Origin: Dromiciops gliroides
Lineage: Eukaryota > Chordata > Mammalia > Microbiotheria > Microbiotheriidae
Assembly (NCBI RefSeq): GCF_019393635.1
Contig: NC_057863.1
Coordinates: forward strand, 621,855,791-621,919,790
DNA: 64,000 nt
Direction of reading: 5' to 3'
The position numbers were made by a program, and so were the translations under genes. Positions within the stretch are counted from its first letter, which is position 1. Each line of letters starts with the position of its first letter. Below the pieces are notes generated by a model that was not told the DNA's origin, searched no databases, and saw only the letters and a program-made list of their open reading frames with translations. Shown in pieces: positions 54,850 to 64,000 of this stretch.

Positions 54850-55320
54850 TTTAATGATTCTTTTTTCTTTCTTTTTTTGAGGTAACCCTAACCCTGCCCT
54901 CCATTCTTAACCATACCCCCAATTGAAACAAAAACATTGTAACATATACGCATAGTTAAGCAAAACAAATTCCCCTACTGGCCATATCCAGATATTTATT
55001 TCTGCATCTTAATCTCCCTATGAGGAGACAGGTAGCAGACTTCATTATTGGTCTTCTGAAATCATGGCTGGTCATTGGATTGATCGGGGTTCTTAAGTCT
55101 TTCAAAGTTTTCTTTTTCTTTACTATATTATTGTAGAAATTTTTCTCTGATTTTGCTCACTTCACTCTGCATTGGTTCATACAAGTCTTCCAAGGTTTAA
55201 CTCTTCCTTTTGTCATTTCTTATATCACAATAGTAATCTATTACATTTCTGTGAAAAATTATTATTAATAACAAATATTTGGGGAGATTCAAAAGCTTTT
55301 TTCTAAATTCCTCATTTTTA
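54850..55320 (-). mobile_element. L1-type LINE 3' region, antisense
   Basis: aaaacattgtaacatatacg, then cattggttcatacaagtctt and atcacaatagtaatctatta. Confidence 0.5.
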
Positions 55321-55770
55321 AAAAAATCACCCTCTTTCCTGTAGTATCATTACCAAGGAGATTGCATTAACTCTTTATCTTTGGCAGACCCCAGGTCAGC
55401 AAGTTCAAGCTTGGGTGAAGACAGATCCTTTTGTCTGGATAGTAAAGGCTTCTCCTCCAGGGGTCATTCATCCCACCCATTGAAAAAGCATATATTCTTT
55501 GAATTTATAGCCTATAGGTGGTCTGGCATAGCCCTTCATTTTAATATAGTTCACCTCCAATTACATTAACCAATTAGATTTAATAGCTGTTTGATGAACC
55601 ATCTACTGTTTCAAGGATATATAAGCTGTGAGCCCCACTGCCATATGATTGTCTTTCGTCTGAGAGAGACCATCTAAATGACCATCTTTTATTAATAACC
55701 CTAATAGCAGTATGAGCCTATCTCTGGGTTCAAAGGGAAATGCTATCTTTGGGATGAGTAAATCTATATA
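55321..55770. other. Unassigned, possibly ERV-derived
   Basis: No open family-like frame. gtgagccccactgccatatg and cgtctgagagagaccatcta near 55630-55680 have an LTR-like look but no partner was found. Confidence 0.35.
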
Positions 55771-56272
55771 TGTGATCAAGTTAAATTAAAAGCTTTTAGG
55801 CACCAGTCTTTGGGCATTAAGGCATTATATTAAAGCATAGTAAAGAAGAGAGAATACGTGGAGTTCAAAAAGTTTAAGAAGAAGCCTATCTACCCTAGGG
55901 TTCAGCCTGGTCCGTTCCTTCTTCTCCTTCATTTCCATCACCACAAGGTTCCAGCCACAGAAAAGAAGACAGAGCCAGGGAGCCAGCCTTACTTCCTATT
56001 TACTGGAGCCTCCCTCCCCAGGAGAGGCCATCTTCCAAGCTGATTGTTAGATTGGTTCACTGGACTTTAGGGTAGTCTCGTTGTTGAGTTCAGAGTCCTT
56101 AGCTTCTAAGAGCAATACCCTCTTGAGAGCCAGCCAGGTGTGGTTACAATCTAATTAACTTTAAGTGGGTTAATCAGCAGAGTCAGTCAATCTCACTTAA
56201 TTCAATCAGTCTAGATTAATCTCCTCTGTTTGGGGCCTTTGGCATTGACAAAAAGCCCATTTATATCTTACA
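55771..56272 (-). mobile_element. LTR of the 37784-38325 family, minus strand
   Basis: On the minus strand it runs from tgtaagatataaatggg to tgatcaca. It can be matched piecewise to 37784-38325: gactgattgaattaagtgag, ttgtaaccacacctggctgg and taatgcccaaagactggt occur in the same order. The middle differs. No TSD found. Confidence 0.7.
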
Positions 56273-56570
56273 ACTTTCCATCTTCCAACTTAGTCATAGA
56301 AAGGCACCAGAGATTGTCCAATTTCAATCATAGTTCTGTTTGTCATTCATAGGCCAGCCACTAGAGGTTCAGAGAGTGAAGGCAGATGTTCCAGTCAGAC
56401 CTGAACCTTTTCACCCTGTAATCATTTGGGGTCTCACAATTCATCTTAGGGCACCCCCTATATGAATGACCCACATGGCCAATATAGACCCAGAAAAGAA
56501 AACAGAAGAATTATCCAGCCTAGTGTCCCCACCACCATGTGTATGAATAAGCACTATTTCAAACATCTTC
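56273..56570. other. 3' flank of the AADACL-like pseudo-exon
   Basis: No repeat recognised. Confidence 0.4.
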
Positions 56571-56571
56571 C

Positions 56572-56577
56572 TTTATT
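56572..56577 (-). terminator. Possible polyadenylation signal
   Basis: The minus strand reads aataaa about 185 bases after the stop codon of the AADACL-like last exon, a usual distance for a short 3' UTR. Confidence 0.4.
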
Positions 56578-56761
56578 ATTTATCCATCAGAAACTGTCTT
56601 GGCACTATTGATTCTCAGGTAGGACTATACTCCCAACCTCTTCCTTTCCACCCCAGAACTTGCCCTATCCCCTAAATCAGTAAAATGGAGTTGAACAGGA
56701 CTTCTAGCTTTGGACAGAGTGCACACTTGTCATTCTTTCCTTAAAGTCCTAGGAGTGGGAT

Positions 56762-57563
56762 TCACAGATTCTTTATAAAATGGACAACAGCATTCAGAAT
56801 TCTTACAGAGCAGGGGAAAAAAAAGTACTTTGAGTCAAAGCTGAGGATCACTCCATGAAAACCATCTTCAATGTGGTGCCAGTTCACTGGTACTCCCTGG
56901 TCCTCCAACCTCTTCTTGTACAACAGTGCATCATCCCGTAGGATATCAAACTCACAGCTCACAAGCAGAGTCTCAGGAAGTTGGGCAATGATGTCATTGT
57001 CAGCAATTAGGGGTGAATTCATTGTCCATAACATCTGTTTGGTTTCCAAGTAAACATTCTCATTAAAAGGACCAGGTGGCATGAAGTGGTAGCCTCTCTC
57101 TTTGAACCTCTTGGGTATGTCGTGGGCACTTATTCTTTCCCTTCATGGATAGGCTTCTTCCTCCTCGATCTATTCTCCCATTCAGCAGGGGGCACATGAG
57201 CACCATTTTGAATAGCAGTTTTCCAAGAGAATGTGGATATCAAAATATGAGAACACACAAAAAATGAGAGTGTTCCAGGAAAGGAATGGGACATTTTTGT
57301 TTTGTTGATGAGAAGGCAACTGGAAATTAAATCCCTGGAGATAGGGATAGATCAGAACCTGAGCTCGTATCTTGGGGAGATCTGGTTTGGTCACAAGAGT
57401 TTGGCAAACAGAAGCTGCACTTGAGCCTCCAATGCTGTCTCCACAGATGATTACCCGAGATGGATCCACCCGATAGGTTTCCAGGGTTCTCAGAAAGTGG
57501 ATTGTAGCAGATAGGCAGTCAAAAAGTGCAGAGGGGTACTTGTGGTCAGGAACCAAGCGGTAA
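56762..57563 (-). pseudogene. AADACL3/AADACL4-like esterase, large last exon, frame-broken
   Basis: The minus strand opens after a good acceptor (gatttctctttag) in the phase the family uses (split Gly codon before YRLVPDHKYPS). It carries the nucleophile motif CGDSIGGSS (Ser of the triad), then RAQVLIYP. The C-terminal part has SCEFDILRDD (triad Asp), LYKKRLEDQG, EDGFHGV (triad His) and the natural end VVHFIKNL-stop at 56762. In between, coding potential slips by one base near 57235 and returns to the first frame near 57130. Stops tga 57182-57184, tag and tga fill the original frame there. The exon is about 27 bases longer than I expect for the family, consistent with a 1-base and a roughly 26-base insertion. 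As it stands the protein would stop before the Asp and His of the triad. Its own exons 1-3 should lie to the right and were not found. Confidence 0.88.
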
Positions 57564-57664
57564 CTAAAGAGAAATCAAGACATAAATGGGATTGTACCTT
57601 GTCGTAAAAGTAGTTTCACTCATATTCAAATGTCTAGTTAAAAATGTTTTGTTCTACATAAGAA

Positions 57665-57768
57665 TCATCAATTGTCAGACCTAGAAAGGGCCATAGAGAT
57701 GGGCAACTCCTTCATTTTACAAAGGAGCAAACTGAGGTCCAGAGAGGTAGTGAATTACTCTTAAGCAA
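57665..57768. mobile_element. MIR-related CORE-SINE scrap
   Basis: gacctagaaagggccataga, then ttcattttacaaaggagcaa and ctgaggtccagagagg. Confidence 0.55.
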
Positions 57769-57769
57769 G

Positions 57770-57885
57770 AGTTCTTAACCTGGGGTCCATGAACTTAAAA
57801 AAAATAATTTGATAACTATATATTCATGTAATTGGTTTTCTTTGTAATCTTATGTATATTATTCATTCATTTAAAAACATTATTC
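57770..57885. mobile_element. hAT-like DNA transposon, third copy, truncated by a SINE
   Basis: gagttcttaacctggggtcc, then ggttttctttgtaatcttat. Reverse orientation relative to 1425-1612. Confidence 0.65.
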
Positions 57886-58025
57886 TGGGGCAGCTAGGTG
57901 GCACAGTGGATAAAGCACCAGCCCTGGATTCAGGAGGACCTGGGTTCAAATCCGGTCTCAGACACTTGACACTTACTATCTGTGTGACCCTGGGCAAGTC
58001 ACCTAACCCCCATTGCCCCGCCAAA

Positions 58026-58059
<34 letters not shown>
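57886..58059 (+). mobile_element. Marsupial tRNA-derived SINE with (CA)n tail
   Basis: Sense copy ending gccccgccaaacaaa and continuing into (CA)15 at 58028-58058. Confidence 0.94.
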
Positions 58060-58400
58060 TCCATCATAAGAGACAGCAATATTGTTTGATGAAGAGCTGT
58101 GAGTGATAACTATCCTCAGCAATACAATGACCCGGGACAATCCCAAAGGACTATTGATGAAATATACTATCCACCTCCAAAGGAAGAACTGATATTGATT
58201 GAACACAGACTGAAGCAGGCTATTTTTCACTTTCTTTCATTTTTTTTTCTTTTATTCAAGGAGGTTTTTTTTACACAAAATGACTAATATGGTAATGTTT
58301 TGCATATCTGATTGCTTACTGCCTGGGGAGGGAGGGAAGGAGGGATAAAAATTGGAACTCAAAACTATATATATAAAAATGTTTACTATTAAAAAAAACC
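58060..58400 (+). mobile_element. L1 LINE 3' UTR
   Basis: cagcaatacaatgacccggg, actatccacctccaaaggaa, gcttactgcctggggaggga. Confidence 0.8.
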
Positions 58401-58429
58401 ATTAGACTTTTTGGAGGCATACAATTATC

Positions 58430-58740
58430 CATGCATTTTTATAATTAAATTTTATTTTATTTTCTGATCTACATTCTCTCCCTCCTACCTCTTCACCTCC
58501 AAATGATAAAGGAAGAAAAATAAAACCCCTGTTACAACCATATAAAGTCAAACAAAACAAATTCCTTCTTTGGTCATGCCCCCTTAAAATAGTGATTTTT
58601 TTTATCCTCTTTGCCTATTATTATTCCTTCAATTAATTTTTTTCTTTTTACTATAGCTATTATTTGTTAAACTATATTAAATTGTAATGGCAATAATGGA
58701 CATTCTTGCTTTACCTCAATCTTATTAGAAAATCCTCTAG
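58430..58740 (-). mobile_element. L1-type LINE 3' region, antisense
   Basis: ctacattctctccctcctac, then gtcaaacaaaacaaattcct and taatggcaataatggacatt. Confidence 0.5.
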
Positions 58741-58751
58741 TTTGTCCCCAG

Positions 58752-58850
58752 TACACACAAACACACACACATATATGTATATGTGTGTATATACAAATAT
58801 ATACATGCACATATACATATATAGATATATAGTTTTATATAGATACTATT
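58752..58850. repeat. (CA)n/(TA)n mixed simple repeat
   Basis: acacacaaacacacacacat followed by tatata/catata words. Confidence 0.9.
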
Positions 58851-58887
58851 TATAATAAGGAAATATCTACTTCTTCCTATACTTTCT

Positions 58888-59043
58888 TTTTTTTTTTTTT
58901 TTTTTTTGGCGGGGCAATGGGGGTTAAGTGACTTGCCCAGGGTCACACAGCTAGTAAGTGTCAAGTGTCTGAGGCCAGATTTGAACTCAGGTACTCCTGA
59001 ATCCAGGGCCGGTGCTTTATCCACTGCGCCACCTAGCCGCCCC
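58888..59043 (-). mobile_element. Marsupial tRNA-derived SINE
   Basis: Antisense copy with perfect TSD cttcctatactttct at 58873-58887 and 59046-59060. Confidence 0.96.
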
Positions 59044-59060
59044 ATCTTCCTATACTTTCT

Positions 59061-60230
59061 AGTGTTTGTTAACAGAAACAAGCATTTTAACTTTTACTGA
59101 TCTGGTAACATAATCATGATTTTTGTTATTCTTTTTTACTAATGTGGTCAGTCATCTTTAGAGTTTACTTAATATTAAAGCAGTCCTGCATTCTTGATAT
59201 AAATCCAATCTGGTCATAGTATAAAATCTTTATGATATATTGCTGTTGTCTCTTTCCTAATAGTTTATTTTAAAAATTTACATCAGGGGGGCAGCTAGGT
59301 GGCACAGTGGATAGAGCACCGGCCCTGGAGTCAGGAGGACCTGAGTTCAAATCTGGCCTCAGACACTTAACACTTACTAGCTGTGTGACCCTAGGCAAGT
59401 CACTTAACCCCAGTTGCCTCACTAAAAAAAAAAAAAAATTTACATCAGTATTCATTAGGGACATTGATCTATAGTTTTCTTTCTTTATTTTTTCTTTTCC
59501 AGGTTTAGGTATCAAGGCTATATTTGTATCATAGGAGAAATATGGTGGGATTCTTTCTTTTGCTATTTTTTCCCATAGTTTTAGAATTAATTGCTCTTCA
59601 AGTGTCCAATAGAATTCACTTGTAAATTCATATGGCTTTGGATTTTTGTGGTTGTTGTTGTTCTCTAGAAGTTCATTTATGACTTATCCAGCTTCCCCCC
59701 CACCATTCCTATTCTGTTCATCTTGGCATTTTATATTTTTGTGAATATTCATCCATTTCATTGAAATCGTCAGTTTTATTGGCACATAGTTGTGCAAAAT
59801 AGTTCCTAACGATTTCTTTTATTTCTTCTTTATTGTTTGTGAATTCACCTTTTTTAATTTTTGGCACCAGTAATTTTTTAAAAATCAAGTTAGCAAATGT
59901 TTTATATATTTGATTTTACAAAAATAGCACCTAGTTTTATTTATTAATTTAATGACTTTTTACTTTAAATTTCATTAATATGATTTTTAGTATTGTATTT
60001 CTTTTACTTATTAGAATAAGTTTTATTTCATTTGTTTATTTCCCACTATCTCGTTAAGTTTGGTGTTTAATTAGAAATATTTAATTTGTTTTTTTCTAGA
60101 TTTTTTTTTTGATATTTACCTAATTCATTGATTTGTTCTTTCTCGCTTTTATTCATGAAAGTGTTTAAAGATATTAATTTCTCCCCAAGTACTCTTTTGG
60201 CTATATTCTTAAAAACTTGGTAGGGGCCCT
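59061..60230 (-). mobile_element. L1 LINE ORF2 (RT region), antisense
   Basis: On the minus strand the piece near 59515 gives MIPKPGKEK-KKENYR, the L1 RT motif, and then NTDVN. Text to 60220 continues upstream in ORF2. A SINE splits it at 59287-59436. Confidence 0.8.
59287..59436 (+). mobile_element. Marsupial tRNA-derived SINE
   Basis: Sense copy with TSD aatttacatcag (right copy 59437-59448). Confidence 0.95.
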
Positions 60231-60640
60231 GGGCAGCATACTGAGAAAGGAGTTTAGAAGCATATAGTAGCAATATGACTCTGAAACCTGTAGAGGATTA
60301 ACTAGAGCAAGAATTTCAGACCAAGTAGAGTCTACAATTCTGTTACATTGAACTGATACGGTTTTCCAGCTGACTGAGTCCTGCAATAGTCTACTGTTGT
60401 TTAGACTGAAACCTAGATCAGGGACTTAATAGAGCTAAGAACAAGGAAAGAACAATCACACCATACTACAAAGTCATAAATATCAAAATAATTTGGTGCT
60501 GATTGAGAAATATAATCACTGGAAGCAATTAGTTACATGATATATAGAAACAAAAGAACACGATAACCTAGTGTTTGATAAATTCAAAGGTCTCAGCTAC
60601 TGGGGGCAAGAACTCACTATTCAATAAGAACTGTTGGTGA
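60231..60640 (+). mobile_element. L1 LINE ORF2 scrap, with unassigned DNA before it
   Basis: From about 60465: aaataatttggtgctgattg, aacctagtgtttgataaatt, caagaactcactattcaata. Nothing is recognised in 60231-60460. Confidence 0.5.
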
Positions 60641-61360
60641 GGCTAACAAGATGAGAGTGAAAATTCACAACTTTCAAACTTTTCCCTTCTATAAAACCAC
60701 CACAGAAAACACCAAACTGAGTGGGAAAGTCAATTATTAGTCACAACACATAATTTTCCAGTCCAAAGCAGTTTAGGAAGCAAAAAAGAAAAGTCTGGAG
60801 ATGTTGGCATGGGGACTGGTCAGGAGCATGGCACAGTAGGATTGGCACCTGTGGTGGATGTAGTACTAGACTACAGCAGTGCCAACACCCAGGGACAGTA
60901 AGGGGACTGAAAACCTGGTCAGAAAGGGATCCTGGGGGTCCCCTGTAATAGCACTTAATGCAAGATCAGGTGCCGTTTTATTTTAGCTCCATGGTGCCTT
61001 TACCCGGTTACGGGGCAGAGAGAAGCATTTGTGGTAATCAAGGCGTGGGGGTCCTACCTGTGTAAGGACAAAATACAGACTGGGAGGGCAGTAAACCTCT
61101 CTAGATCACACATTAGAAGCAATAAAAAAAATTACTGACTCCCAGACTGAGCTGTGAAAGCGGCAACAGATCATAAAATCAGCTCAGATAAGTAATTTCC
61201 CCCTGCAGAGGTAAGCAAAGCCAACCAGTAACAAAAAGTCCAAAGTCAAGAAGTAGGCTGGAAAAATGAGCAAACAATAAAAAAAGAATCTGCTCCTAAA
61301 ACACTGCTATGGTGACAGGGAAACTCAAGACACAAACTCAGAAGAAGATAATGACATAAA
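60641..61360 (+). mobile_element. L1 LINE 5' UTR, another subfamily
   Basis: gaggctaacaagatgagagt, accaccacagaaaacaccaa, ccagtccaaagcagtttagg. It meets ORF2 3' text directly, so ORF1 and most of ORF2 are deleted, or two copies abut. Confidence 0.55.
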
Positions 61361-62900
61361 ACATCTATCTATAAGCAAAGTCTCAAACAAAAACACAGAC
61401 TGAACATAAGCCAAACAATTTGGCAATGGATAAGAAATACAGTGGTTAATTAATGGAAGAGATTAGGCATAAAATATATAGAAGTAAACAAGCACATTAA
61501 CATAGTGTTTGATAAACACTAAGATACCAGCTACTGAGGCAAAAACTAACCATTTAACAAAAACTTCTGGGAAAACTGGAAAGCTGTATGGCAGAAACTA
61601 GGCATAGGTCAATATCTCATACCATATACCAAAATAAGCTCAAAATAGATTCATAGTTTAGATTTGAAGAGTGATATAAGCACACTAGAGGAGCATTAAA
61701 ACAATTACCTGTCAGATCTGTGGATAGGGGAAACAATTCATGACCAAACAAGATATTAAAGAGAGATTCATGGGAGGTGAAATGGATAATATTTATTCCA
61801 TTAATTTTTTTTTTGCAGGGCAATGAGGGTTAAGTGACTTGCCCAGGGTCACACAGCTAGTTAAATGTCAAGTGTCTGAGGCTGGATTTGAATTCAAGTC
61901 CTCCTGAATTCAAAGCCAGTGCTTTATCCACTGTACCACCTAGCTGCCCCCTATTCCATTAAATTTTAAAGGGTTTACACAAACAAAACTAATGCAGCCA
62001 AGCTTAGAAGGAAAGTAGGAAACTGGGAGAGAAATTTTTACAGAAAATTTTTCTGATAAAGGTCTCATTTCTCAAATTTATAGGAAACTAAGCCAAATTT
62101 ATTTTTTTTAAAAAAGAGCCATTCCCAATTGATAAATGGTCAAAAGATATGAACAGGTAGTCCTCAGAAGACAAAATCTATCAATAGTCATATAAAATGC
62201 TCTAAATCACTACTAATCAGAGAAATATAGATTAAAACAACTGCGAGGTACCCCCTCACACCTATCGGATTGGCTAAGATGACAGAAAAGGAAAATGACA
62301 AATGCTAGAGGGGATGTGAGAAAATAGTTACATTAATGCCCTTTGGAGTTGTGAACTAGTCCAAACATTCTGGAGAACAATTTAGAAGTATACCCCAGGG
62401 GTTTTAAAACTATGCATAGCTTTTGACGCAGCAATACCACTATAAGGTCCAAATCCCAAATAAATCAAAGAAAAAGGAAAAGATCCCATATGTTCAAAAA
62501 TGTTTATAGCAAGGGTTTTGTTTCGTTTTGGTTTTTTTGTGGTAGCAAAGAATTGGAAACTGAGGAGTTGCCCTTCACTTGAGAAATAGCTGAACAAGTT
62601 ATGATATATGAATGGGACTTAATGCTATTGTGCTATATGATGAAGGGAATACCTTCAGAAAAACCTTGTAAAACTTGTATCAACTTATCCAAAGTAAAAT
62701 GAGCAGAACCAGAAGAACAATTCCTATAATAACAACTATATTGTAAAGATAAACAACTTTGAAAGGTTGATCACACAATTAGCAAATCCAAATCCAAACT
62801 AAGAAACATGCTATCCTCCTCCAGATAGAGTTTTTAGAGTCAGACTGATGAGTAAAGCATATATTTTTTAAAAATTTGGGGGGGAAGGGGGGCATGCAAA
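61361..62900 (+). mobile_element. L1 LINE, ORF2 3' half and 3' UTR
   Basis: aaacaatttggcaatggata, gggaaaactggaaagctgta, tggtcaaaagatatgaacag, acccctcacacctatcggat-type text, ggtagcaaagaattggaaac, gagcagaaccagaagaacaa. Dead; a SINE is inserted at 61809-61951. Confidence 0.85.
61809..61951 (-). mobile_element. Marsupial tRNA-derived SINE
   Basis: Antisense copy with TSD tattccattaattttt/tattccattaaatttt (right copy 61952-61967). Confidence 0.95.
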
Positions 62901-63074
62901 TCTAATGCAAGAATTTATCTCCCTTGACTACACATATTTGTTCCTGGTTTTTATTTTCTTTCCTTCTATGTGTGTGAGGGAGAGATAGTTATAAAGGAGA
63001 TAATTTGGAATTAAAAAATAAGAATTTTTTAAAAGGTTGTATGTCGACTTTATTTTATGCTTGCAAGGAAAATA

Positions 63075-64000
63075 ATGTTTTTTATCATAAAAGTATTTTA
63101 TTATTTTCCAGTTACACATAAAGATAGTTTTCAACATTTGTTTTCATAAGATTTTTAGTTCCAAATTTTCTCTCTCCCTCCCTTCTATTCCCCCTCCCCA
63201 AGACAGAAAGCAATTTGAATATGTACAATCACATTAAACATATTTCTGCATTAGTCATGTTGTGAAAGGAGAATCAGAACACAAGGGGGAAAAAATCTAA
63301 AAAAAGAAAAAAAAAAGCCAAAAAACAGTATGGTTCACATACTGTTCAGAATCCACATTTCTTTTTTTCTGGATGTGGAGAACATTTTCTATCATGAGTT
63401 CTTTGGAATTGTCTTGGATCATTGCACTACTGAGAAGAGCCAAATCTATCACAGCTGATCATCACACAATGTTGCTGTTACTGTGTACAATGTTCTCCTG
63501 GTTCTTGGTCACTTGACTGGGCATCAGTCCACTTAAGGTTTTCCAGGTTTTTCTGAAATCTGCCTGCTCATCATTTCTTACAACACAATAGTATTCCATT
63601 ACATTCATATGCCACAACTTGTTCAGTCATTCCCCAGTTGATGGGCATTCCCTTGATTTTCAGTTCTTTGCCACCAGAAAGAGAGCTGCTATAAATATTT
63701 TTGTATATGTGGGTCCTTTTCACTTTTTTATGATCTCTTTGGGATACAGACTTAGTCATGGTATTACAGGGTCAGAGAGTATGCACATTCCTATAGCCCT
63801 TTGGGCATAGTTCCAAATTGCTCTCCAGAATGGTTGGATCAGTTCACAACTCCACCAACAGCTTCTCCAACATTTATTATTTTCCTTTTTTGTCATATTA
63901 GCCAATCTGATAGGTATAAGGTAGTACCTCAGAGTTATTTTAATTTGCATTTCTCTAATCAATAGTTATTTAGAGCATTTTTTCATATGGCAATAGATGA
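63075..64000 (-). mobile_element. L1 LINE 3' UTR and end of ORF2, antisense, runs off the window
   Basis: Antisense L1 from its A/T-rich terminus (tattttattattttccagtt) through the 3' UTR (tctatcacagctgatcatca) to ORF2. Pieces at 63571-63759 and 63756-63962 read WGMTEQVVAYECNGILLCC and PFWRAIWNYAQRAIGM. It continues past 64000. Confidence 0.88.

Noticed and set aside
8396..59515. Many ORFs with the common protein string LSDLPRVTQLVSVKCLRPDL or its reverse-strand partner LTLTSCVTLGKSLNP
   Set aside because: They are two reading frames of the tRNA-derived SINE and recur at every SINE copy; no host gene is involved.

Overview
This is nuclear DNA of a marsupial. The call rests on 34 recognisable copies, plus one tiny stub, of the tRNA-derived SINE typical of marsupials (about 145 bp, starting GGGGCAGCTAGGTGGC and ending CAAGTCACTTAACCCC plus an A-rich tail), on many marsupial-type L1 ends, and on BovB/RTE, L2, L3/CR1, MIR and several endogenous retrovirus (ERV) families. 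The SINE type makes me lean to an Australian marsupial, but I cannot fix the species. There is no sign of bacterial, plasmid or phage DNA.

Host genes. Only one host gene family is visible: arylacetamide deacetylase-like 3/4 (AADACL3/AADACL4), membrane-anchored alpha/beta-hydrolase esterases. Two pieces lie on the minus strand. The first is exon 1 (13873-14040) and exon 2 (9964-10180) of an apparently intact copy whose last exons run off the left edge or were not found. The second is the large last exon of another copy (56762-57563), which keeps its catalytic residues but carries two frame-breaking insertions. The exon order (last exon upstream of first exon on the minus strand) means two tandem paralogues, or a misassembly.

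The most interesting object is the ERV at about 17265-23527 (plus strand). It has a gammaretrovirus-like capsid/nucleocapsid reading frame, protease, reverse transcriptase, RNase H and integrase. Where an envelope gene would be expected, the end of integrase runs in one open frame into a complete OTU-type cysteine protease (deubiquitinase) domain that resembles cellular OTUD3. The pol part is broken by stops and frameshifts, but the integrase-tail plus OTU frame (21189-22469) is open and keeps the Asp, Cys and His of the OTU active site. A 3' LTR follows at about 22892-23527. No 5' LTR or primer binding site is present. This looks like a retrovirus that captured a spliced host mRNA.

Other ERVs. 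An ERV 3' part with a different LTR (23528-25316) sits directly downstream. A two-LTR, internally degraded ERV (36380-40800) is inserted in a SINE tail and itself holds a solo LTR of another family (37784-38325). A solo LTR of the first family lies at 425-785, a solo LTR related to the OTU element's LTR at 26860-27653, and a minus-strand LTR of the nested family at 55771-56272.

Layout: 1-9.9 kb, MIR, solo LTR, SINEs, L1, L2 and BovB; 9.9-14.1 kb, AADACL exons 2 and 1 with intron repeats; 14.2-17.2 kb, L2 and an antisense L1; 17.2-25.3 kb, two adjoining ERVs; 25.6-36.2 kb, L1, L2-clade LINE and SINEs; 36.2-40.9 kb, nested ERV; 41-56 kb, L1, an RTE-type LINE, L2, MIR and SINEs; 56.7-57.6 kb, broken AADACL exon; 57.6-64 kb, L1 and SINE DNA. 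Repeat limits are read by eye and are good to about 10-30 bp unless a target-site duplication (TSD) is given.
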